From NCBI RefSeq assembly GCF_040436345.1, contig NC_133235.1, forward strand, positions 21,724,660 through 21,788,659: a DNA stretch of 64,000 nt, in the 5' to 3' direction. The notes under the pieces were generated by a model that saw only the letters and a program-made list of their open reading frames with translations, was not told where the DNA came from and ran no database searches. Shown in pieces: positions 53,601 to 58,360 of the stretch; within the stretch, counting starts at the first letter, position 1; each line of letters starts with the position of its first letter. The position numbers were made by a program, and so were the translations under genes. The DNA comes from Pagrus major (lineage: Eukaryota; Chordata; Actinopteri; Spariformes; Sparidae).

Positions 53601-55052
53601 TCACAACAGAACATGTTTGCACTGTGCATCACTATCTTAACCTTCAGTTTTGTCAGGTCTCCACATAACAGTATGCATTCCTCTAAAACACGAAACCATG
53701 TTCCTCACATCGGTGCATTCGATCATGCAAAAACCACAGTTATCTAAGGCTCAAAGCGATCGTCTAAACCATCTCTCAAAGCCTACAATACATCATCTCT
53801 AAAATCCCCTTATTGAATTGGCCAACATCCAAACACCACAGCAGACCAGAAGGGCTGGTGCTCTCACACATTTTGCTGAGTGGATAGATGGGTGTGACTC
53901 CAGCGAGCCGAGCTGCTGGGGCCAGGATACGTCTTTGTAGTTGTGTGGGCTCTCGGCACTGATATGTTTTTGCATCCTGTATTTCAGAACATTAGCATCA
54001 AGGGGACTAAAAAGCGTAGGACTTGTGATGTCAATTCCGGTCATTACACATGAGGGCACGCTTAAATCCTTTCCCAGTGAATGATAAGTGAGTAATGAGA
54101 CGGCTACAAACATCAGATACCCTTCAGGGATTAATAAATGACATGAGAGAGCTGTATTTTTGGTAAAACAGTCTGCTGGATGCGGGGAGTGTGTGTCTTG
54201 ATTACACTGGTGTGCAAAAAAATAAAAAAAGATCTGTTGACTCAGTCAGCATAAAATGCCAAGTCACCATGGTAACAAGGGGATGCAGCACGCTTTGCAA
54301 AGGCTGATGGAGACAGAGGACTGTTCACCAGGAGCATCATGGCCGGATCTATTACAACAGTTTAAAAAAAAAAACATGAGGCGATTAAAATCTGCAACAC
54401 AATGCTGAACAAGCCGGATGTCCCATCAGATTGTGTGCTGCAAACAGAGCTCACAGCTCAGGGCTCAGAGCCAGGGCTACTACAGGTCACGTTGATGCTC
54501 CTTCATATTATGTAACTGCGTTGAATTAGAGTGGTAGCAATTACCAAGCGCTGACGAAATCCAAATTCACACATGGACGACATTTAAAGCTGTAAAAAAT
54601 ATCTGAAACTCAGTGTTTTGTCTTGCGCCAGACACGCCAGTGACCACCAGCAGCGTTGGTCCACAAAGTTGCATAACATTTCAGTCACATTTCTCGCCGC
54701 CTCACGAGAATATTTCTATTGCCTACCTTTTTTTTTTTTTTTTTTTTTTTTGAAAGGGATGGACCTCACACCAGTCCGCATGAATAACACCCCCCGAGGA
54801 TATTACTGTCGCGTAAACTAGAAGCGCATTTAAAGCTGTAATCTCTCCCCCCCTAGTCCGCCCACATCTGGGGAAACATCCAGCCAAAACATTTTGGGAG
54901 GCAGCAGGATGGATGGATGGATGGATGTGTGTGCGCCTACCTGTCCGCAGGTTGAAGGAGAGACGGGCTTCAACAAGATACGGGGTGTCGCTTTTGGAGC
55001 GGAGTCTCCGGATCGGTCTGCGGTCTGTGCTGCTGTCCGGAGTGGTCGCCAT
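164..55052 (-). CDS. phactr1: PHACTR1-type phosphatase and actin regulator, 5' part of gene (spliced, partial)
   Basis: Family knowledge: PHACTR proteins bind G-actin through RPEL motifs and protein phosphatase 1 through the C-terminus, linking actin state to dephosphorylation in cytoplasm and nucleus. Seen: minus-strand exons with consensus splice sites in compatible phases at 54941-55052 or 15798-16077 (alternative first coding exons), then 12054-12218, 3272-3352, 1436-1639 and 164-500. The spliced product has a basic segment ([17 protein letters not shown]), then [22 protein letters not shown], the N-terminal RPEL motif, a proline-rich region with [11 protein letters not shown], and [17 protein letters not shown]. 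These match my recollection of PHACTR1 better than PHACTR2-4. The C-terminal RPEL repeats and PP1-binding end lie beyond the left edge. The acidic segment that follows the first RPEL in the human protein as I recall it was not found; the exon at 1436-1639 sits there instead. Three zinc-finger genes are nested in the first intron on the opposite strand. An assignment as phactr1a or phactr1b cannot be made. Confidence 0.9.
501..1435 (-). other. PHACTR1 intron
   Basis: AT-rich intronic DNA. A 172-codon open frame runs on the minus strand at 769-1287, but it lacks any recognised domain and I do not call it a gene (see findings). Confidence 0.6.
1436..1639 (-). CDS. phactr1: PHACTR1 proline-rich central exon
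   Basis: A 204-bp exon (68 codons, phase 1 to phase 1) between TTGTGTTTAG|CG and AGCACAG|GTCAGT. It encodes a segment beginning [18 protein letters not shown] and ending with the proline-rich [18 protein letters not shown]. The [15 protein letters not shown] block is typical of the PHACTR family centre. The symmetrical length means it could be skipped without shifting the frame. It occupies the place where human PHACTR1, as I recall it, has an acidic segment. Confidence 0.8.
1640..3271 (-). other. PHACTR1 intron, nothing further seen
   Basis: AT-rich sequence. I looked here for the acidic exon expected after the first RPEL motif from the mammalian gene and did not find one. Confidence 0.6.
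3272..3352 (-). CDS. phactr1: PHACTR1 exon encoding the N-terminal RPEL motif
   Basis: An 81-bp exon between CCCCTCAG|CT and GAAAAAG|GTGAGC. It encodes [20 protein letters not shown] followed by LKEIFEK. Its R-x3-ELI-x-RGVL core is the actin-binding RPEL signature. Confidence 0.93.
9268..9415. repeat. Imperfect direct repeat, period about 97 bp
   Basis: A stretch of about 45 bp containing AACATCATAATTAATG and then CCAGGACCGTCATTTCAACT recurs about 97 bp downstream as AACATCATAATAAATG and CCAGGATCGTCATTTCAACT. Probably part of an old dispersed repeat. Confidence 0.55.
9838..10330. repeat. Dispersed teleost repeat (unclassified)
   Basis: Begins after an A-rich tract and contains GTGCAGTATGTAAGTATT, then a GC-richer stretch full of GCTAGC/TTAGC motifs (TTAGCTAGTTAGCTCAGTTA). 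This style is common in fish dispersed repeats. Family and ends are uncertain. Confidence 0.35.
12054..12218 (-). CDS. phactr1: PHACTR1 exon with basic [11 protein letters not shown]...KPWKWRKKK motif
   Basis: Acceptor CCCTTACAG|CC and donor TCTGCAG|GTACAT frame a 165-bp exon. It encodes (A)[17 protein letters not shown], then [19 protein letters not shown] and [18 protein letters not shown], nearly identical to the most conserved N-terminal block of PHACTR1. The Arg/Lys-rich run is the family's nuclear-localisation region just before the first RPEL motif. Both first exons join here. Confidence 0.95.
14200..14835. mobile_element. Fold-back MITE (non-autonomous DNA transposon)
   Basis: The two halves are imperfect inverted complements. 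The left end AAAAATGAAAATTCAGTCAT pairs with TGTATGAATTTTCAG near 14800. CTCCATACAGCTCG at 14403 pairs with CAAGCTGTATGGAG at 14643, and AAAAGACGTTATT at 14464 pairs with AATAACGTCTTTT at 14581. No ORF is present. The left terminus (GGTTCATCTAAAAATGAAAA) is of a type common in fish genomes; the superfamily is unassigned. Confidence 0.7.
15198..15249. repeat. (CA)n microsatellite
   Basis: About 26 uninterrupted CA dinucleotides in the PHACTR1 intron. Confidence 0.95.
15798..16077 (-). CDS. phactr1: PHACTR1 proximal alternative first coding exon
   Basis: ATG at 16077-16075 opens 93 codons plus one base and ends at a GCAGGACG|GTGAGT donor. The phase equals that of the distal first exon, so both can splice to the exon at 12218. 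The encoded N-terminus starts [19 protein letters not shown], has a lysine-rich stretch ([14 protein letters not shown]), and ends with a Cys/His-rich stretch ([15 protein letters not shown]). I do not recognise this leader from memory, so its use as an isoform start is inferred from the open frame, donor and phase. The fold-back element at 16566-18416 lies just upstream. Confidence 0.7.
16078..16565 (-). promoter_or_regulatory. Putative proximal PHACTR1 promoter / 5' leader
   Basis: The 488 bp between the proximal ATG and the fold-back element. It is more GC-rich than the surrounding introns near the exon (CGGGACGCGAGGTGGGG, GCGCGGTGATAACGACGG). No clear TATA box was identified. Regulatory status is inferred from position only. 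Confidence 0.4.
16611..16970. repeat. 20-bp minisatellite, left arm (18 units)
   Basis: Units of AAAACACAAC plus a variable ten (ACAAAAAGAG, GGCAAAAGAG, ACAAAGAGAG, CCCAAAAGAG, ACAGAAAGAG or ACAAAAAGGG). Counting from the outer end, the third tens are types G, S, A, A', G, C, S, A, A, A, G, A, A, A, G, A, M, M, where A is ACAAAAAGAG, A' is ACAAAAAGGG, G is GGCAAAAGAG, S is ACAAAGAGAG, C is CCCAAAAGAG and M is ACAGAAAGAG. Confidence 0.95.
17956..18370. repeat. 20-bp minisatellite, right arm (21 units, inverted)
   Basis: The reverse complement of the left array. Using the same code from the outer end it reads G, S, A, A, G, C, S, A, G, A, A, A, G, S, A, A, A, G, A, A, M. Units 1-8 match the left array except for one base in unit 4. 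The inner part differs in order and by three extra units. Confidence 0.95.
18573..18890. repeat. Dispersed teleost repeat fragment
   Basis: Starts AAAGAGGTCATATTATGCTA and continues through GTTCATACTTTTATTTGGGG and a stretch with CTACAGAGTGAGACATCTCG. I recognise this as a repeat style common in fish. No complementary right end was found, so it is probably truncated. Confidence 0.45.
18891..21535. other. PHACTR1 first intron, mostly featureless
   Basis: AT-rich intronic DNA. A fragment near 21313-21400 (AAGTCAAGTATATTTATATA, then a GCCTCAGTGGGCTTCACAAT type sequence) resembles the 3' end of a dispersed fish retroelement. No gene was seen. Confidence 0.5.
21536..21991. mobile_element. piggyBac-type MITE with TTAA ends
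   Basis: The left end TTAAAGGGTAGAACCACCAA and the reverse complement of the right end, TTAAAGGGTAACTCCACTGA, match, and both begin with TTAA, the piggyBac target duplication. Inner halves are also inverted: TTGCATTGTGGGTAATGTAG at 21697 against CTACATTACCCACAATGCAA at 21812. No transposase ORF. Confidence 0.85.
23351..23680. mobile_element. Small MITE with 12-bp terminal inverted repeats
   Basis: TAAAGGGGCTCT at the left end and AGAGCCCCTTTA at the right end enclose about 330 bp without an ORF. Superfamily not assigned. Confidence 0.55.
24540..24730. repeat. Dispersed repeat fragment
   Basis: The sequence GTGATGGAATATAACTGAGT followed by ACATTTACCCAACTTCTATG and TATACTTCCACTCTAATACA is a style I associate with highly repeated fish DNA. 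Related fragments recur near 25600, 31780, 32210 and 39440-40450 in and around the zinc-finger genes. Confidence 0.45.
24912..25059 (+). promoter_or_regulatory. Promoter / 5' leader of zinc-finger gene 1, with ATF/CRE-like sites
   Basis: GTACGTAATGACGTAATGAC holds two TGACGTA cores about 130 bp before the ATG; TGACGTAA is a recognised half-consensus for ATF/CREB-type bZIP factors. TTCCATGTTCCAGTGTTTTT follows. Both elements recur at nearly the same distance before genes 2 and 3. Promoter function is inferred from position and conservation. Confidence 0.5.
25060..29820 (+). CDS. TIN2-N-like/C2H2 zinc-finger protein, gene 1 (976 aa)
   Basis: Seven coding exons with GT/AG sites and matching phases: 25060-25084, 25273-25472, 26266-26367, 26447-26542, 26724-26834, 27324-27447, 27548-29820. 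Residues about 10-210 hold a helical region ([19 protein letters not shown], then [24 protein letters not shown]). It resembles the N-terminus of TIN2/TINF2 (TRFH-like), which in shelterin binds TRF2 and TPP1; here that is a family resemblance recalled, not tested. The last exon has a conserved acidic block ([16 protein letters not shown]) and, from Cys348 to the C-terminus, about 15 C2H2 or C2HC fingers. The early ones are spaced, some with a final Cys (for example YETHQEGKC). The last eight are close-packed. Finger 7 lacks a normal second His. Nuclear DNA binding is inferred. A candidate AATAAA is at 30125. The gene lies antisense inside the PHACTR1 intron. Confidence 0.85.
29821..31144. other. 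Spacer between zinc-finger genes 1 and 2
   Basis: Holds the 3' flank of gene 1 (possible polyadenylation signal AATAAA at 30125-30130), unit-flank sequence near 30350-30480 that is shared with the DNA upstream of genes 1 and 3, and the LINE fragment at 30485-31045. Confidence 0.6.
30485..31045 (-). mobile_element. L2/CR1-type LINE 3' end, 5'-truncated
   Basis: Read on the minus strand, the end of an ORF2-like reading frame is visible: [65 protein letters not shown]. It is followed by a 3' tail ending TACACTTGCCTTGCCTTGAG. At least one in-frame stop shows it is dead. A deleted relative lies at 56080-56455 on the plus strand. Confidence 0.75.
31145..31292 (+). promoter_or_regulatory. Promoter / 5' leader of zinc-finger gene 2
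   Basis: GTACGTAATGACGTAATGCG carries one TGACGTAA site about 138 bp before the ATG. It is virtually identical to gene 3 and similar to gene 1. TTCCATGTTCCAGTGTTTTT follows. Confidence 0.5.
31293..36682 (+). CDS. TIN2-N-like/C2H2 zinc-finger protein, gene 2 (970 aa)
   Basis: Seven coding exons: 31293-31317, 31506-31705, 32615-32716, 32802-32897, 33083-33193, 34193-34316, 34428-36682. Exon lengths of the first six equal those of genes 1 and 3 (25, 200, 102, 96, 111, 124 bp), so the structure is well supported. The N-terminal TIN2-like region is close to gene 1; exon 2 is nearly identical at the nucleotide level. In the finger exon two fingers have decayed. The one starting [20 protein letters not shown] ends STSYDV, losing its second His, and the one starting [19 protein letters not shown] ends VKLNAC. 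The remaining fingers and the acidic block ([16 protein letters not shown]) are intact, and no stop or frameshift interrupts the gene. DNA binding and nuclear location are inferred. The protein is larger than typical TIN2, which has no zinc fingers as far as I know. Confidence 0.85.
31840..31976. repeat. (AAT)n-rich microsatellite in intron 2 of zinc-finger gene 2
   Basis: A run of AAT/ATT trinucleotides with interruptions. It is absent from the corresponding introns of genes 1 and 3. The open frames of Asn/Ile through it are artefacts. Confidence 0.95.
36840..37940 (+). mobile_element. Penelope-like retroelement remnant (GIY-YIG end)
   Basis: Conceptual translation in shifting frames shows pieces such as [48 protein letters not shown] and [20 protein letters not shown] followed by [13 protein letters not shown]. 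These resemble the C-terminal endonuclease part of Penelope/Neptune-type elements (Cys-rich CGNCNHC, then the REaxWIy...LNeeLDfs ending). Stops and frame changes show it is inactive. It interrupts the 3' flank of zinc-finger gene 2. Confidence 0.7.
38645..38669. repeat. (GA)n microsatellite
   Basis: About twelve GA dinucleotides upstream of zinc-finger gene 3. Confidence 0.9.
38812..38960 (+). promoter_or_regulatory. Promoter / 5' leader of zinc-finger gene 3
   Basis: GTACGTAATGACGTAATGCG about 136 bp before the ATG, matching gene 2 base for base. The surrounding 200 bp (from GAACAGGCTGAATATGATGA) also match gene 2 with few differences. Confidence 0.5.
38961..44035 (+). CDS. TIN2-N-like/C2H2 zinc-finger protein, gene 3 (867 aa)
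   Basis: Seven coding exons: 38961-38985, 39174-39373, 40530-40631, 40719-40814, 41000-41110, 41884-42007, 42090-44035. The first six exon lengths are identical to those of genes 1 and 2. Exon 5 uses a GTTCGT donor where the others have GTACGT. The final exon is about 310 bp shorter: after the first finger (Cys347) it jumps from [12 protein letters not shown] directly to SKPIPADK, removing the linker and the C2HC finger [19 protein letters not shown] that genes 1 and 2 keep. Later fingers are better preserved than in gene 2; both fingers lost there are intact here (SKHYSMSH and KDHDKIH). Predicted nuclear DNA-binding protein with a TIN2-like N-terminal module; the function is not established. 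A candidate polyadenylation signal lies at 44210-44215. Confidence 0.85.
39780..40055 (+). mobile_element. LINE 3' end in intron 2 of zinc-finger gene 3
   Basis: GTACTTGTTTAT-like T-rich DNA leads into TTGTATGTGTAAACTTACTT and TGGCAATAAAAGTGATTCTG, ending in a short ATTCTG repeat. This tail style is typical of fish non-LTR retrotransposons. No coding part is retained. Confidence 0.55.
47064..47230 (+). repeat. Displaced 3' flank of the zinc-finger gene unit
   Basis: TGTAGCTAATCA, then GGAAATATTGAC, TAAGAGTTGAAATG and TAGTTCTGAAGG align in order with 38036-38203 in the flank of gene 2 (TGTAGCTAATCA, AGAAATATTGAC, TAAGAGCTGAAATA, TAATTTTGAAGG) and in part with 29937-30020 after gene 1. Confidence 0.65.
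52639..52829. mobile_element. hAT-type MITE (191 bp)
   Basis: Terminal repeats CAGTGTTTTTCGATCCTGG and its near-complement CCAGGATTTAAAAACACTG flank a palindromic core (CCTGATTCAAATGAATGGAT against CCTTTGAATCAGG). Flanking 8-bp sequences GTTTAGTC (52631-52638) and GTTTAGTT (52830-52837) are a target duplication with one mismatch, as expected for hAT. Confidence 0.85.
53227..53248. repeat. (CA)n microsatellite
   Basis: Eleven CA dinucleotides. Confidence 0.9.
54729..54752. repeat. Poly(T) tract
   Basis: About 24 T residues just downstream (in PHACTR1 sense) of the distal first exon; possibly an A-tail of a minus-oriented retroposon, but no body is recognisable. Confidence 0.85.
54941..55052 (-). 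CDS. phactr1: PHACTR1 distal first coding exon
   Basis: ATG at 55052-55050; 37 codons plus one base, ending at a CGGACAG|GTAGGC donor. The residues [16 protein letters not shown] and then [19 protein letters not shown] match the conserved PHACTR1 segment that follows a Met (MAASSEDD...) in the human protein. A reading frame continues upstream of the ATG, and a CCCCCAG sequence near 55090 could act as an acceptor, so an upstream exon cannot be excluded. The intron begins in phase 1 and fits the exon at 12218 exactly, rebuilding an alanine codon. Confidence 0.85.
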
Positions 55053-55265
55053 CAATTTGGAACCAGTGTCCGGGGATGACTGCCGGCCGACTGGGGGCAG
55101 ACGCAGCAGAACCACGGCCACTCACTCACACACTGAGGGAGAGAGGTAGCTATCGATGGAGAGGAGGAGGGAGAGAGAGAGAGAGAGAGAGTGTGTTCAC
55201 ACACACACACACACTGGGAGAGAGAGAGAGACTGAATGAGAGAGAGAGGCGTCGGTGGGAAATTG
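55053..55265 (-). promoter_or_regulatory. Putative distal PHACTR1 5' leader / promoter
   Basis: GC-richer DNA directly upstream of the distal ATG leads into (GA)n and (CA)n runs at 55170-55231. On the transcribed strand these read as long TC/GT tracts. The promoter assignment is by position; no TATA box seen. Confidence 0.45.
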
Positions 55266-56599
55266 GCAAGGATGCAGTGTGAGGAGGAACAATATTTAGG
55301 TTAAAGATGGTAAAATATGTGATAACAGGGAACACTGAACCAGGAAATCTCACTTTGGTATTATCAATCAGTTTTAGATCTTGTGAACACTCTAATTCAC
55401 ACGTTATAGGCTTAATTCAGGCTGTATAGTACACACATTTATATATTTATTTATTTATTTTTCAAATTTAAAATTGGCTTTAATCATCTTAAGAACAGTA
55501 TTTTAAGTATTGTTCTCCAATGATTAGCTACATTTCTTATAGCCTAATAATTTACAATAATTAAAATGATCAATAAGTCTGATGACTTATGATTTACACT
55601 ACTCAATATTAGTTTGGGATACTGGGATATGGGTGCATATATGCATGTGCAAACAAAGGTAGCTGTTCAGGTAAAGTTTCAGAACAAAAGATGTAATTAC
55701 ATTCAGTAAAAATGTGATTGCTAACAGGATTACAATTTTGAAATAAAGAATGATATACTTGCCTGTAAATATGTGCAAGCGCACACACAGCCACACTTGG
55801 TTGGTAAGACGAAATGCACACTACAAAATACGCACTCGATACTAATATTAAATAAATGTTATTTGCATATGTTTGGTACTGAGGCAATCCAGAAGGAACA
55901 GAAAGTAATCAAGTTACATTACTTGAATATTGTACTACTTGGATTATGTTACTGGCTACATATTTTAACAGGCAGCCTAATAAGTAACTGTATGGGAAAT
56001 CATTTTTAAAGTAACCCTCCCAACCCTGGAGATAAGCAAACAATCAGTCAATGAAGATCTTTCTCTCTCTCAAAAAAGTAGATCACATCACTCCAGTTCT
56101 TAAATCTTTACACTGGCTTCCTGTCTGTCAAAGAATAGATTTCAAAATCCTGCTGTTGGTTTTGTAAGGCACTGAAAGGTTTTTAAATCAAGGCTGAAGA
56201 CCTTTTCTGTTTGCCACAGCCTTTCATTGATGCAATTTCAAGGCTTTGAACTGCACTGCGACTTTTATTTTGTAGTCTCGTCTCTTTTAAACCTATTCTA
56301 TTTTAGCTTATTCTCCTATTTCCTAACTGGTTTTAATGGTTTGTTTTTTGTCTTCCTACTTGTTTTTAAATGCCTTTTAATGTAATGTTATGCCCCTGTA
56401 AAGCACTTTGAGTTGCCTTGTGTCTGAAATAAACAAATAAACTTGCCTTGCCTTCTGATGAAGATGTCTTCCTCAAAACTACATACTGCACCTTTAAATA
56501 TACCACAAAAGAAGAAGATATGTAGAAGGAGGGTGAATGAATCATCCTGAATGAACCACACTTGCAGCAGTCTACCACTAGATGTCTCTCCTAAACTGC
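55266..56599. other. Intergenic DNA between PHACTR1 and SIRT5
   Basis: AT-rich and without exon-like signals, apart from the LINE fragment at 56080-56455. Confidence 0.5.
56080..56455 (+). mobile_element. L2/CR1-type LINE 3' end, internally deleted
   Basis: GATCACATCACTCCAGTTCT begins a frame reading [20 protein letters not shown] then FKILLLVL, the typical end of L2/CR1-type reverse-transcriptase ORFs. It then jumps to the KSRLKTFSVCHSL-like end and a tail ending AAACTTGCCTTGCC. Compared with 30485-31045 the middle (about 190 bp) is missing. Confidence 0.75.
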
Positions 56600-56784
56600 A
56601 CTTTTTTCCCCCCACTTCACTTTTCTTCACTGTATGTGCATTTTTTCCCAGAGCGCGCTTTACGACAATGTGAGCTGTGTTTACGGCCTCTCATGATAAT
56701 TGCAGTGATAGAGGTAAACAAGCAGCCTCGGCGTGTGTCTGTGTGTGTTTGTGTGCTCCGAAGGTGTGGATATCACAAAGCGAG
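56600..56784 (+). other. Possible non-coding first exon of SIRT5
   Basis: A GC-richer patch that ends at a good donor, AAGCGAG|GTACGT, upstream of the first coding exon, whose acceptor (AACAATAG|CGACA) requires an upstream exon. The choice of this patch is inference. Confidence 0.3.
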
Positions 56785-58360
56785 GTACGTACGGTCAGGT
56801 TAATGAGGTAAACCCATTTCAATACGCGTGTTTCTGTCCTGTTTTTAGGTGTTGTTACCTGTAAACGCTCGTTTGGCACGTTAGTTCCTGCATATGTGAC
56901 AGAGGGCACGACTACATCTCATCCCCCAGCTAACTTAGTGGACGACGTGAGGAGCAACGACATGCTAACTTTGTACATGTTAGGAGCTTGTACACGACTT
57001 AAAATGAACTGCATGCTGTCAAGGTATTATCATAATAGATATAAAGTGACTGCTCGGTTACTTTGGACACATTAACAGTCGTAGCAGGGAGTAAAACTTC
57101 ACTTGAAATGTGCAGAATGGCTCCAAACTACTTGAGCTGTAGTGCATTGCAGTCTTTTATGCATACGCCTGATGAGTTGTAGTCCTTTATACGTTAAGGT
57201 CAGGTGTGAGTTGTAGTCTTTTGTATATGAGACTGGGCAGCCTGTTAAACCTGTTAGGGCACATCTAGCTTTAAGTATGTTCAGGCTTGCAGGACACACC
57301 CAATTGTTCCTGTTGAAGTAGGCCCTTTTACTTCCACCCTATTCTTTTAAAAATATCCTTCATGCACATTTTTTTTTGTCCAGGCTGCCACAGTTTTGTT
57401 GCAATCCCAGGCTTCATTGCAGACAAGAGTATCACTGCTGTGCTCTGATTGCACAACCACATTACATGCATTCCTGCAGCTATATCTTGTGTTTGTTTGA
57501 TATGTTGAGACATGTTATGTAAAGTGTGAGATGTTTTATACAGTTGAACATGCACAGGGAAACTTGTATTGTGTTTTCCTACTTAAAGGAACCAGAGATG
57601 TCGCTTTGAGTCGACTCAAGTCGCTGTTTTAATGACTTTCAGCTTGACTTGACAGAAAATAGATGACTTGGATCTCGACTTGGACTCGGAAGTTAAATAT
57701 TAGTGGCTTGACTTGAGGCATGATGGAAGGGAACAAGAAATCTGCACACATATGCAGCTTTAGAGGCCAAAACTCTGCATAACTGAGATATTCTGCAAAC
57801 AGGCAGCCAGAATGTTAAAAGTTTGATATTGTAGTCTGGCTGTCAGTATTTCACTGTTCAAACATGACAGGGAGGGAACATTTTTTGATTTACAAGAAAT
57901 GTAGAAATAAATAAGCTTTTATAAAGTTACATGTTTTTTGTTTAATTGGTTTTTATTTCGGCAATGTTGTTAATTATTTAACAAATTCAATAACTAAAAG
58001 AGACAAATATTTTTAGCATACTTTGCATTATTTTGTACACATGCCCCAATTTTCATGTGTCATATGTGGTGTTTTTGGATCCCTGTTAGGATTAAAGGTT
58101 AAGTTCTGTGAGATGAACAATGCTTGGCTGCACAACATGAGTTTGTAAGGTGACCTACATTTGACTTAAGTAGAGTTAATGTTGAAGGATGTTTAGTCAT
58201 TTTCATTTTCAGTACAGAATAGGCACTTTTTCCACATCTTAACCACATACTACAAACCAAAACAACACATCTGTGAGAATAAATGTAATAAATTAATGTG
58301 ATTTCTTTTTCGTTATTATCTTTCTGTCTGTTTGTCTGCTCTCCCGTAACAATAGCGACA

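Larger units (their letters stand above)
44036..54940. other. PHACTR1 first intron beyond the zinc-finger cluster
   Basis: Up to about 44110 this is 3' flank of gene 3. From about 44115 to 47050 lies sequence not shared with the other units, then unit-type 3' flank reappears at 47064-47230. The remainder shows no exon-like signals. Microsatellites occur at 48832-48849 (GA), 50682-50698 (GT) and 53227-53248 (CA). The hAT MITE is at 52639-52829. Confidence 0.5.

Noticed and set aside
54723..55121. A 132-codon reading of the distal PHACTR1 exon continuing to a Lys-rich end
   Set aside because: It begins at GTG rather than ATG, and its end reads through the GTAGGC splice donor into a poly(T) tract. 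The supported coding part is 54941-55052.
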